Source: a virus
Direction: 5' to 3' (one strand)
Length of the DNA: 46,900 nucleotides
Virus record (IMG/VR): IMGVR_UViG_3300034093_000785
Span: 1-46,900 of that record
In this document: positions 34,553 to 44,092 of the stretch, piece after piece
Layout: each line of letters begins with the position of its first letter
Numbering within the stretch: position 1 is the stretch's first letter
The notes under the pieces: generated by a model
Seen by the model: only the letters and a program-made list of their open reading frames with translations
What the model was told of the DNA's origin: nothing
Database searches by the model: none
Program-made: the position numbers and the translations under genes

Positions 34553-37126
34553 ATGACTACAGATATTCGTCTTTATTTTGACTGCACTTCAAAAAAGACA
34601 TACATTAAGGACTTTACTGATTACAATACATCAGAGTTCCCTGATCGGGTTCAAATCGATGGTAATGGTACTTTGTTCGACCCTACAAATAATATGGTTT
34701 TTAATTTGGTTGATTTTTCCATAAATAAATCTACCATTCCAAATGTCACTGACGAATTCAGTTTAAATGTAACGACATCTAACACTATTATTCCAGGCAA
34801 CTACAATTTCAATTATAGCAATACTTATAATTTTAATAATGGTGGGCCAGATATGAATATGTCGTTTCTTAACCCTAGCACTATATCTTTACCTTTTACT
34901 AATGTTGGTTTGATTTGGGCTGCTGGAGATACCTTTGCTATAACAGAAGCTACAGATGAGGATAACGTTGGTACATACACTATTTCAGAGATTTCTTATA
35001 ATAACGATCTTAATATTTGTTACATCACTGTAACTACAGATACATTTGTTGCAACAGAAGGTCCAGATATAAACGCAGAGATAGAATTTAGTCCTAAGCA
35101 AATTCCTGTATACATAGATAAAACATACACTTACACAAGTTGTGCTTCTGTAACTCCATGTATCACTGCTAACTACGATTGCACATCTACTCCTTTCGGA
35201 AATATTACTTTTGAAGATTCTAGTAAATACCCAACAGGAGTTGTTGCCGACAATAAAGAGTTTACTATTTACTACCCTAACGGATTGGATTTTACTCAAT
35301 CTCCTAATCCTGATAACTATCCTATTGAAAACCCATTAGAGGTTAGCACTGGCAGCTTTGTTTCAATCAGCACATTAGCTACAGGTACTTGGAGTGCTAA
35401 GTTGGCTTTGACAACATCTCAGACTCAGGTTGATGGTCTTGTTGTGGTTAACTCTTCTTCTGTTGTTAAGGAGTTTAATGTTAGTTGCACTAGCAATATG
35501 TGTGGCTTGTCAAGTTGTTTGACTAAGCTTAAAGATCGTCACATCTCTTATTTGAAGTCATCTACAGTTAGCCCATTGCAGCAATATGTTGATAACGTGC
35601 AGTTGTTGTACACTATGGCTAAAGAGGCTCAGGCTTGTGGAGATAAGAACACTTACGAGAAGTATATCGCAGAGATTTTCGCAGTAGTTAAGCAGACTGA
35701 CACTAGTTGCGGATGTGGATGCTCTGGATCTTGCTCAGGTTCTTGCGATTGCGGTGGATGTGATGACGGATGTGGATGCGGAGAGACTGGTCCTACTTGG
35801 GTAAATAACACTGGAATCAATATCAATAGTTTGTTGGAAGATTTGGCTGACATTCCTGCTCAGGTAGCAGCTCTTCAAACTAATGTAGATGGTTTATCAG
35901 ATGATGTTTCAGCTTTAAATAATTGGACAGGTCTTGGAGAAACTCTTCCTGGAGGTCAAAACCTATTCAATGCTGTTGATGGTTTGATAAGCACAACCAC
36001 TAACTTAGGTGGTCAGGTTAATAACAACACTGGTGACATTTCAGGATTGCAAATTCAAGTAGATACTTTGGATTCTGAGGTTGCTGATTTGCAAAATCAA
36101 ATTGAGGCATTAGGTTCATCAAACAGTGAGGTTTCTGTATATGAGTTGATGACCAACTCTGGAACTCAAAAGTCTGTTTGGGTAGCTACTTCAGGTAATG
36201 AATCAGGTGCAACTGATTACACTATAGTTATTCCAGGTGATGTAGAATCTAGTTTTCCTGGAGGAGAATATATTTCTTTTTATAACCCTCCAACAGGGGT
36301 TTGGTTTTATGGATATGTTGAAGAAGCTCAATTTTCTGGAGGGTCAACAACCCTAGGTGTTATTTGGGGTAATACTGAATTCCCTAACGGAGCTTCTTGG
36401 CAGAGTTCAACTCAATCATTCCTTGTTTACAAGGGTCAAATGACTTCAGGAGAGTATAATTTCCAAACAACATTATCATTAAACAATACTGCTTATTGGA
36501 AGTTTGAGGATGAAGCTTATAAATTTTGGAGTAAAATAAAAGCTTCTTTTGTAATAAATGAACCTACTATTATTAATCAGAAGCCAATGTTTCAAATTAC
36601 AAATTCAACGGCTAATAGAGATATATTATTAAGAGATATACCTTGCGGAACTATTGTTGATTTAGAGATAAGTCTTGAAAAGTTATTTAATCCGGGACCT
36701 GGTTTTTATGACTGCGTTACTTTGGTTGATGTAAAGTATAATACAAATGATAATATTGCTATATCTGACGATAATCAATTATTGTTTGGTGGATATTCTG
36801 GATTTAATCCTAGTCAAGGGTATGGAATTGATCTTAACATGAATTCTAATACACCTTTTCAGCTTGGTATACCTGAATCAACAGAAAACGCTGCATCTGT
36901 TCAAGATGTAGTAAATACTTTTAGTGATGGAACTTTTGGTGTTCCTATAGCTTCTAACAGAAAAGTTAGTAGACACGCTACTGGGCCAAATTACCCAAAC
37001 AATTCGACTCAAAATTTCTTTACAGGAACTCTTGCTGAGACTATTGTTTTTAATTCTGGCAATATAAATATCACACTATTTAATATAGAGCAATCATTTG
37101 GGAAGATGCCTGTAAATTTAGCATAA
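34553..37126 (+). CDS. Large virion protein with Cys/Gly-rich knot, 857 aa
   Basis: An 857-residue protein. Residues 1-330: beta-rich, with Cys-containing motifs (SCASVTPCITANYDC, SCTSNMCGLSSC). Residues 385-412: nine Cys in about 24 residues in Gly/Ser/Asp context. Residues 420-530: heptad coiled coil (LEDLADIPAQVAALQTNVDG, VDTLDSEVADLQNQIEALGS). Residues 530-857: beta-rich globular part, with NPPTGVWFYGYVEEAQF. An N-terminal base, coiled-coil stalk and C-terminal head fit a trimeric tail or capsid fibre. It follows a terminator and precedes head-tail connector genes. The fibre role is inferred. Confidence 0.7.
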   Translation: MTTDIRLYFDCTSKKTYIKDFTDYNTSEFPDRVQIDGNGTLFDPTNNMVFNLVDFSINKSTIPNVTDEFSLNVTTSNTIIPGNYNFNYSNTYNFNNGGPDMNMSFLNPSTISLPFTNVGLIWAAGDTFAITEATDEDNVGTYTISEISYNNDLNICYITVTTDTFVATEGPDINAEIEFSPKQIPVYIDKTYTYTSCASVTPCITANYDCTSTPFGNITFEDSSKYPTGVVADNKEFTIYYPNGLDFTQSPNPDNYPIENPLEVSTGSFVSISTLATGTWSAKLALTTSQTQVDGLVVVNSSSVVKEFNVSCTSNMCGLSSCLTKLKDRHISYLKSSTVSPLQQYVDNVQLLYTMAKEAQACGDKNTYEKYIAEIFAVVKQTDTSCGCGCSGSCSGSCDCGGCDDGCGCGETGPTWVNNTGININSLLEDLADIPAQVAALQTNVDGLSDDVSALNNWTGLGETLPGGQNLFNAVDGLISTTTNLGGQVNNNTGDISGLQIQVDTLDSEVADLQNQIEALGSSNSEVSVYELMTNSGTQKSVWVATSGNESGATDYTIVIPGDVESSFPGGEYISFYNPPTGVWFYGYVEEAQFSGGSTTLGVIWGNTEFPNGASWQSSTQSFLVYKGQMTSGEYNFQTTLSLNNTAYWKFEDEAYKFWSKIKASFVINEPTIINQKPMFQITNSTANRDILLRDIPCGTIVDLEISLEKLFNPGPGFYDCVTLVDVKYNTNDNIAISDDNQLLFGGYSGFNPSQGYGIDLNMNSNTPFQLGIPESTENAASVQDVVNTFSDGTFGVPIASNRKVSRHATGPNYPNNSTQNFFTGTLAETIVFNSGNINITLFNIEQSFGKMPVNLA

Positions 37127-37127
37127 T

Positions 37128-37844
37128 ATGAATCTACAAGAGATATTAAATAATGTTTACACGTCTTTAGGAAAGGATCAATATGGGGGTTACATAACCC
37201 CCGAATCCTATAACGAGGCTATTAGATATATCAATCAGGAGCAAATCAACGACCTATTAAAGGTGTTTGAGGAGAAGAGAGAGATTACCGATGATCTAAT
37301 TCCTTTCGTTATTACTAAGGGAGATAGTGGTTCTACTCCTCTTAGACAGGATAAATTTGGTTATGTAAACCTTCCTGAGGATTATTGGTACTACATTAGA
37401 GCGCATTTCTTGACATTTGATTCTGATAGCTGTGATACATTTTCTATCGAGCCAAGACCTATTGAATTTTTGAATCAGGCTGACTTTGGATATAGGATTG
37501 GGACTAACATCCTAAAGCCTACCGTAAAGCATCCTATTGCAGCTATTCAAAATGGTAAGTGGCTTGTTCAGCCTGTTACTACGAATGGTGTTGTGTTTAC
37601 ATACCTTCGTAAGCCAAACGACCCTAACTACGACTACGATATTATTAACGGAGAGATTATTTATCTTCCTCCCGGTACACTTCATGCAGACGGATCTCCA
37701 AGCACTTCAGTAGAGTTTGAATATCCAGACTCAGTTCACTTGAACTTGATTCAATTAATCGTGAAATACTTTAGTATCAACATCCGTTCTGAGTTCAATC
37801 TTCAGACATTGGATATACAGAAAGGTCAGCAGGGTACACTTTAA
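37128..37844 (+). CDS. Head-tail connector-like protein, 238 aa
   Basis: A 238-residue protein (MNLQEILNNVYTSLGKDQYG...). Features: a helical N-terminus with NEAIRYINQEQINDLLKVFEEK and a following beta-rich part with YVNLPEDYWYYIRAHFL, of the type seen in head-completion or ring proteins of podoviruses. It starts 1 bp after the fibre-like gene. Role by position. Confidence 0.65.
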   Translation: MNLQEILNNVYTSLGKDQYGGYITPESYNEAIRYINQEQINDLLKVFEEKREITDDLIPFVITKGDSGSTPLRQDKFGYVNLPEDYWYYIRAHFLTFDSDSCDTFSIEPRPIEFLNQADFGYRIGTNILKPTVKHPIAAIQNGKWLVQPVTTNGVVFTYLRKPNDPNYDYDIINGEIIYLPPGTLHADGSPSTSVEFEYPDSVHLNLIQLIVKYFSINIRSEFNLQTLDIQKGQQGTL

Positions 37845-37856
37845 TAAAAAACTACG

Positions 37857-38450
37857 ATGATTACGAAAAGACAATTAATAGAAACTATACAGAATAGACT
37901 GGCTTCTGGCGATGTTACAGAGGATATCAAAGGTAAGTACCCATATCAAGTTATTGCCTATGTGCTAAACTTGGCTTATACTGACGCTGTTTTTGGTAAT
38001 CCAAACGCTAAGAAGGACTTATCTGTAAGGTATTCATCAGAGGTTACTTGTAGTCATGGTCAATACTCAGCTAAACTTCCTGTACTTCCTTTATTGGGTA
38101 GTGAAGGTGTTACTTATGTAGAAGGTTCAGACTGCACTTGGTATCCTATTAGAATGGGAAGCACCGAGAATAGAATGATGAACTTGATTAAGCCTCAGAC
38201 TAATCTAATTACTTGCTACTTGAGAGGCAAGAAGATTTACTTTAATCAGAAGCCTACTGATACTGTATCCTTTGATATAGTTCCTAATGTTGCCGAAATG
38301 GATGACGAGGATATTATCTCAATCCCAGGTCAAGAGTCTGCTATCTATAACATGGTTATTCAGATGATTATGCAGACCAATACTAAACCTGAGGAGGTTT
38401 ACAACAACGGAGTTCCAGACACAGACAAACCTAATAACCCTGCTAAGTAA
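37857..38450 (+). CDS. Head-tail connector-like protein, 197 aa
   Basis: A 197-residue protein (MITKRQLIETIQNRLASGDV...), with an N-terminal helix pair and a beta-rich C-terminal part (YVEGSDCTWYPIRMG, YLRGKKIYFNQKPTD). Its stop overlaps the ATG of the next gene. Together with the flanking 238- and 251-residue proteins it makes a trio of small structural proteins in the position of adaptor/ring proteins. No family named with confidence. Confidence 0.65.
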   Translation: MITKRQLIETIQNRLASGDVTEDIKGKYPYQVIAYVLNLAYTDAVFGNPNAKKDLSVRYSSEVTCSHGQYSAKLPVLPLLGSEGVTYVEGSDCTWYPIRMGSTENRMMNLIKPQTNLITCYLRGKKIYFNQKPTDTVSFDIVPNVAEMDDEDIISIPGQESAIYNMVIQMIMQTNTKPEEVYNNGVPDTDKPNNPAK

Positions 38451-39205
38451 TGAAAGATCCGGTTAAAAATATAACTCACTTAGTTCTTACAGCGATTAAC
38501 CGAATGAAAAACTTTGGTTACTCTATTACTGACTATGAGTGGGTTGAAGAGATTGCGATAGAGTTTTATCAACATAAGCTCAGTGGATATAATATGCCAT
38601 CAGTTGTTTCCGTACACGTTGAAGTGGACTCTAACACAAGAATATGGCCCATGCCTGCTGACTTTATCAGATACACAAAGATTGGGTACAAGACAGGTAA
38701 CAGGGTTTGGACATTGGGTATAGACAACTCTATCTCTTTAGATAACCCAGACGTTTGTGATAACATTCAGCAAGCAGATAGCAATCCGAACTATGGTAAC
38801 TCATCAGGATTCTGGATTGCAGAGGGATTCTACAACGGAACTTACTACGGACCTATCTATACCGCAGGCGGTGGATTTAACGTCAACTATTATCGTGTAA
38901 ATGAGCGTGAGAGGTATATTCAATTCGTTGACGCTCTTCCAAACGGAAAGGCTGTTGTTGAGTACTTGAGTTCAGGTAAAAACGTGTGTGGAAATACATT
39001 AATTCCTTTAGCTTACGTTGATGCCTTCCAAAAGTATTTATTGTGGCAGATGTGTGAGTTGAAGCCTGACTTGCTTAACTTGGCTAAGGATAAGGAACGT
39101 CAATATACTGACGCTATTTGGGACGCTAACATACTCGCTAAAGCCCCAACAGTGGATGAGATTATGGATACTATTTACGGAGCGAGTGGATTTAATATTA
39201 GATAA
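38450..39205 (+). CDS. Tail tube or adaptor-like protein, 251 aa
   Basis: A 251-residue protein (MKDPVKNITHLVLTAINRMK...). The layout, an N-terminal helix followed by VSVHVEVDSNTRIWPMPADFIRYTKIGYK..., a Gly/Tyr/Asn-rich loop (NPNYGNSSGFWIAEGFYNGT) and a C-terminal helical part (LLWQMCELKPDLLNLAKDKERQY), recalls T7 gp11-like adaptor proteins that join portal and nozzle. Gene order with the following 1,324-residue protein fits. Inferred. Confidence 0.65.
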   Translation: MKDPVKNITHLVLTAINRMKNFGYSITDYEWVEEIAIEFYQHKLSGYNMPSVVSVHVEVDSNTRIWPMPADFIRYTKIGYKTGNRVWTLGIDNSISLDNPDVCDNIQQADSNPNYGNSSGFWIAEGFYNGTYYGPIYTAGGGFNVNYYRVNERERYIQFVDALPNGKAVVEYLSSGKNVCGNTLIPLAYVDAFQKYLLWQMCELKPDLLNLAKDKERQYTDAIWDANILAKAPTVDEIMDTIYGASGFNIR

Positions 39206-39208
39206 CAT

Positions 39209-42200
39209 ATGATGCAAGGTCAAGAGATTACTTTTTTAGGGGGTATAAACACCGATGATGATGTAAGATTTATTACTGACGGTGATTATAGAAGCTCTAA
39301 GTATGCTAGAACAGGTTCCGCTGAGGATCAGAACATGGGAGCCTTGGAGAGTATGCCTGGTAATATCTTGATTGATAATCCTGACTACCCAGATGGAATT
39401 AATACCGTCATCGGATCAGCTAAATGGATTGAGAATAATAGCATTATTTACTTTGTATTCAATGACCAAGATAACCACTCTATTTGGACTTATAAGTTAG
39501 ATACCAAAGAGATTAAGAAGGTTATATCTAATTTAACTGTTACAATACAACTACCTCCCCCATTAAATCCAATTACTATTGAAACATACGCAGGAGATGC
39601 TTTGAATTTTAAGGTTGAGAATAAGATATATCACGCTAATGTAATTGATAATATTCTATATTGGACTGATGGTTTTAACCCTCCAAGAAAGCTTGATATC
39701 AAAAGCGCAATAACTTTTATTGAAAGTCAAGGTTTAGACGAAGACGGTTATAGCCTAGGAGCATTTAATACAGTAGAAGAAGCTTCAAAGACTATGGATG
39801 TGTTGAAAGCACCTCCAACGGTTGTTATTGAGGCTGAATATCAAACAAATCCTAATAAGAATTTCAATAAGTTGTACGGAAACCAATACCAATTTAGATA
39901 CCAGTATGTTTATGAAAATAACGAGGAGTCTAAGTGGTCAATGATTTCTAAACAACCATTTCCTACGGTTTCAGAGTTTGTTGCAGGTAGAAATACTATT
40001 GATGCGTTAGCGGATAATGAGATTAAGTTAACCTATAATACCGGAAGCGTGAATGTAAGACAGATTAACTTTGCTTACAGACGTGGAGAAAATGGACCGT
40101 GGTTAATATTCAAGCAACTTGATAAGAAACAAGAGGGTATTTTAAATCCTTACCTAACAGAGGAGTTGATATTTGATGACAATACAGCTCCGATTGGTGC
40201 TAGTTTAGCAGATATTCTTTATGATAATGTACCACAAACGGCTCACTGTCAGGAAATACTTTCAAATCAGTCATTAGCTTACGGAAATTTTTATGCTGAC
40301 TATGATTTAGTTCAGGGTGTTGACGTTGTAGCGGAAAGAAATCTAAATGAATTTTTTGAAGCTAGTAATAATACTTATCATCAATTATACATTATTAATA
40401 GGCTTTATAAAAATGTAGCTTCTGTAAATGATAATGATTGTCAGGTGTTTTTTAATTCAGATAATTGGTATTATGAAGAGGGTGATGTTTTATTTTTTAA
40501 ATTACAGGAAATTACTTCAGCACAATATCCAATTACAGTAGAAGATGATCTTAAAGATGATGATACGTTTTTTACTTATTATTACACCATAACATCTGAA
40601 GAAGCTTCTTATTCAACTGACTGGTATGTTAATTGTGTAAATTTAGCTAGTAATATTGTATCTTATTTTAATTCAACATATCCAGAATTAAATGGGAATG
40701 TGTATGTAGATTCTAATAATCCATTATGCATTCATTTTCAAACATATATTAGTTCATTTGATTCATCAATAGCTAGTTTAGATAATTATTTTGAATGGTA
40801 TAGTATTGCTGGATTAATCAGATCAAATAAATGTAGGAAATCATTAAAGAAAGGAAGTAAAAAAGTATTTGGTATTCAATATTACGACAGGGGTAACAGA
40901 TCTAATACAGTTCAAACAACACCTGGAATGATATTAGAAGTTCCTTTTCCTGGGCAAGAAGATTTGTCTTCTTTTCAACATAATATTGATGATTTTGGTA
41001 GAAGTCAATCTGCATATACTGTAAATCCTAAATTTACAATTAATCACACTCCTCCAGATTGGGCTACTCATTATTCTATTCTTGTAAAGAAAGATGAGTT
41101 AATTAGTAGTTTTATGCAAACTACAATAACTTCTATTGGTCAGGGTTCAAGTTTAAATACTTTGAATTTCAGATTAGATATGTTGCCCTCTTCAAATACT
41201 GAAGATTTTTATACAACTAATAATCCAGGAGCTACTTTTTATCATACTCCTTCTAAAGGAGATAGGGTTCGTTTTATATCTTCAGAGTATTATAGAAATC
41301 CATTACCAGCTACTGCTGGTGATACCGCATCTATAATAGTACCATCATCGTATATTGATAAATATATGGAGGTTGAAGTTATTTCTTATGATGCTAGTAC
41401 TAAAGTCCTTACAGTTAGTTCTTTTGACTACAAATCTTTTTTTGGAAATACAATGTATGGTTATGGATCTTTATGTGAAATATATACCGCAAAAAAAGAT
41501 GTAGCTGAAGAGGTATGGTATGAAATAGAGAAGTTTGATATTATTCAAGATGGGGCATCTAAATATCATGGCGGCAACATACAGAATCAAACAGTTGATC
41601 AACCTGCAATAATTGAGTCGGATTATGGAGATATTTATTATAGAAAAAGAGAGTTAGCTACAGGTGCTGATTTTAAATTATATGAAACATTCACTGAGGT
41701 AGTTGATGATACATCGAATAGATTTAGAAATATAATAACATATAATGATGATAATGATACCGATGTTAGAGGGGTTCATACTTTTACAGCTTGGTATAAT
41801 CATTTCTTTAATACTCCATATTTTCAAAAATATAACACAAACGAACCTTTCAAATTTACATATAACAGATGGTATGAATATCTACCCAGAATGACATACC
41901 GTTATTATTTCATAGAAGATTTTAATTACAGCGACTATTATGTATCAGACGGACATGGAAGAGGAAGGATTGGTATTGAGAATAATAAAACTAAAAGAAC
42001 TCATTACAAGACCGGAGTGATACACTCTGCGCCATACGTTATGGAGTCATTTATCAACGGATTGTCATCATTTGATACGTTGGGTAATGCTGAGTATTTA
42101 GATGATACATTTGGGCCTATAAATCGCCTTAAACAAGTTGGATATACATTGAAGGCTTTGCAGGATCGTAAGGAGGTTAGCATATATATTCAAAGGTCAT

Positions 42201-43183
42201 ACGCTACTTCTGGAGATGGTTCTGGTCAGTTGGCCTTTACATCAAAGACATTTGGAGGTGTTAACCCTTCAGATACATTGTACGGATGTATTCACCCAGG
42301 ATCTGTTTTGATTATCGAAAACGATATGTACTACTATGATTACAATAGCGGTACTATTGTTAGAAGCTCTTCAAACGGTCAGTATGACTTGACTGGTCCT
42401 AAGTATAAGTTCAACTACTACCTAACCAACAAAACAATGGAGATTAGTAAGGTTGAACAAAAGGATGTGTTTGGAAGAATGTACCAATCTAAATACGAGC
42501 CTATTGCGTTTGTTGATGAGCAGAACACTGAGTACACATTAAACTTTGTTAAGTATTTCTACCCTGTTGACAAGCCTGCTGTAATTTCTGGAAACAGAAT
42601 ATATTACCAATATGATAGTAACGAAGCTCCTGTTTTTGACTACTTAGAGGATAGATGGAAGACCTTTGTAGACTACGACTTGTATTGGGCTGAAACTCTT
42701 GGTATCAATGTGTTTACGTTCAAGAGAGATGATTTGTACGAACACAACATGGCTTTCTTAGAGGATGGTACTGCAAATGAGCTTAACTTCTACGGAGAGC
42801 AGAAAACAATGTCTGTTGAGTTTGTTCTTAATCAGAACCCTATAATCATCAAGCGTCCTCTTAGTATTGGACTACGTTCTAATAAGCTATTCGACTTGAC
42901 AAAGGTTTCAACAAAGGGTAACGCTTCGTATCCGGTAATGGAGTCTAAGCTATATTCTAACAACTTCAAGTTGAAGGAAGGGTACTGGTGGTCTGCATAC
43001 TTGAGAGATATGACGAATATCATAGCCTCTAAACCAAGTCAGAATACTGCTGATAAGGCTTTGATAAACGGAAGGGAGCTTAGAGGGTATGCTATTATTC
43101 ATAACATTGAGTACACAGGTAATGAGAAAGCGATATTGTTTGACGTGAAGTGCAGCTATGTACCAAGCGAGGCGATGATATAA
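39209..43183 (+). CDS. Tail stabilisation-like nozzle protein, 1324 aa
   Basis: A 1,324-residue protein whose N-terminus (EITFLGGINTDDDVRFITDGDYRSSKYARTG...GALESMPGN) follows the pattern of the tail stabilisation proteins described in crAss-like phages: GG-[IM]-N-x-D followed by Y-R and E-x-x-x-G-N. The rest is beta-rich, with Tyr/Asn/Asp-rich repeats and a large beta-propeller-like region (for example QFRYQYVYENNEESKWSMI). The start may be 39,209 or 39,212 (ATGATG). T7's gp12 nozzle plays a comparable part. Base composition is more AT-rich between about 40,300 and 41,900 than at the ends, which might mark a later-acquired internal domain. Confidence 0.78.
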   Translation: MMQGQEITFLGGINTDDDVRFITDGDYRSSKYARTGSAEDQNMGALESMPGNILIDNPDYPDGINTVIGSAKWIENNSIIYFVFNDQDNHSIWTYKLDTKEIKKVISNLTVTIQLPPPLNPITIETYAGDALNFKVENKIYHANVIDNILYWTDGFNPPRKLDIKSAITFIESQGLDEDGYSLGAFNTVEEASKTMDVLKAPPTVVIEAEYQTNPNKNFNKLYGNQYQFRYQYVYENNEESKWSMISKQPFPTVSEFVAGRNTIDALADNEIKLTYNTGSVNVRQINFAYRRGENGPWLIFKQLDKKQEGILNPYLTEELIFDDNTAPIGASLADILYDNVPQTAHCQEILSNQSLAYGNFYADYDLVQGVDVVAERNLNEFFEASNNTYHQLYIINRLYKNVASVNDNDCQVFFNSDNWYYEEGDVLFFKLQEITSAQYPITVEDDLKDDDTFFTYYYTITSEEASYSTDWYVNCVNLASNIVSYFNSTYPELNGNVYVDSNNPLCIHFQTYISSFDSSIASLDNYFEWYSIAGLIRSNKCRKSLKKGSKKVFGIQYYDRGNRSNTVQTTPGMILEVPFPGQEDLSSFQHNIDDFGRSQSAYTVNPKFTINHTPPDWATHYSILVKKDELISSFMQTTITSIGQGSSLNTLNFRLDMLPSSNTEDFYTTNNPGATFYHTPSKGDRVRFISSEYYRNPLPATAGDTASIIVPSSYIDKYMEVEVISYDASTKVLTVSSFDYKSFFGNTMYGYGSLCEIYTAKKDVAEEVWYEIEKFDIIQDGASKYHGGNIQNQTVDQPAIIESDYGDIYYRKRELATGADFKLYETFTEVVDDTSNRFRNIITYNDDNDTDVRGVHTFTAWYNHFFNTPYFQKYNTNEPFKFTYNRWYEYLPRMTYRYYFIEDFNYSDYYVSDGHGRGRIGIENNKTKRTHYKTGVIHSAPYVMESFINGLSSFDTLGNAEYLDDTFGPINRLKQVGYTLKALQDRKEVSIYIQRSYATSGDGSGQLAFTSKTFGGVNPSDTLYGCIHPGSVLIIENDMYYYDYNSGTIVRSSSNGQYDLTGPKYKFNYYLTNKTMEISKVEQKDVFGRMYQSKYEPIAFVDEQNTEYTLNFVKYFYPVDKPAVISGNRIYYQYDSNEAPVFDYLEDRWKTFVDYDLYWAETLGINVFTFKRDDLYEHNMAFLEDGTANELNFYGEQKTMSVEFVLNQNPIIIKRPLSIGLRSNKLFDLTKVSTKGNASYPVMESKLYSNNFKLKEGYWWSAYLRDMTNIIASKPSQNTADKALINGRELRGYAIIHNIEYTGNEKAILFDVKCSYVPSEAMI

Positions 43184-43236
43184 AGTGAAAACTTTTTTAG
43201 GAAAATTGATAAAAAAATATTTAATTTGCAGGTGAT

Positions 43237-44082
43237 ATGATAGATCCAATGACCGCAATGATGCTTGTAAATGCCGGCCTTTCAGTAGGTCAAACGGCAT
43301 TTGGAGCTATTCAAGGAGCTAAGGCTCAGAAAGAATTAAAAGGTCTTCAGAGACCTGAGTATCAAGTAAACCCAGAGGTTTATAAGTCATTAGGTGTTGC
43401 TCAATCTTTAGCTTCAAACAGGAATTTGCCTGGACAAGGTGATATGGAGGCTCAGATGGATGCTTCTGCTGCTAATGCAGTTAATCAGATAAATAGATCA
43501 GGTGGATCTGCTGCTGATAGAATGGCTGCTATTGCTGCTACTTATGCTGACAATGCTCAAAGCAAGGTTGGTTTAGGAATACAAGCTAATCAGCAATATC
43601 TTCAGAATTTAAGAGGTCTTCAAGATCAATTAATGAATGTTTCTGCTGAGAAGGATAAGGCTTTTTATGATAAGCAGCAAGGTTACTATGAGAAGTTACA
43701 AAGGCTTCAACAACAAGCAGGTGCAGGAACTCAAAATGTTGCGGCAGGTATTCAAGGTCTAGCAGGTACAGCGAATCAAGCTTTTTCTTATCAAGGACAA
43801 ATGGATATGTTAGATAAGGAACAAGCAAATGAAATGGCAAGATTAGATAAGATTTATGGTGGAATGGGGGAAGAAAAAAGAGCTATTGAGCCTGATGCTT
43901 TACCATCAATACAAGGTAAAGGTATGAGTCCTATATCAAAATCATTTACTCCTATGCAAGGTATGGGGATGAGTCCTATTACAGGTCCTAAAACTCAATT
44001 AGGATTAATGAATACAGGTCCTAATTATGTAGATATAATGAAAGATCCTCAATGGGCATCTATCCTACTTAGAAGTATGTAA
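43237..44082 (+). CDS. Internal virion protein, 281 aa
   Basis: A 281-residue Ala/Gln/Gly-rich protein with a hydrophobic start (MIDPMTAMMLVNAGLSVGQT) and long helical coiled-coil segments (LQDQLMNVSAEKDKAFYDKQ, YYEKLQRLQQQAGAG). The layout resembles T7 gp14-like internal core proteins, which leave the head and form a channel in the host envelope. It is placed after the tail nozzle, as in T7-like genomes. The N-terminal segment could cross a membrane. Inferred by composition and order. Confidence 0.7.
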   Translation: MIDPMTAMMLVNAGLSVGQTAFGAIQGAKAQKELKGLQRPEYQVNPEVYKSLGVAQSLASNRNLPGQGDMEAQMDASAANAVNQINRSGGSAADRMAAIAATYADNAQSKVGLGIQANQQYLQNLRGLQDQLMNVSAEKDKAFYDKQQGYYEKLQRLQQQAGAGTQNVAAGIQGLAGTANQAFSYQGQMDMLDKEQANEMARLDKIYGGMGEEKRAIEPDALPSIQGKGMSPISKSFTPMQGMGMSPITGPKTQLGLMNTGPNYVDIMKDPQWASILLRSM

Positions 44083-44092
44083 AATATCAACT

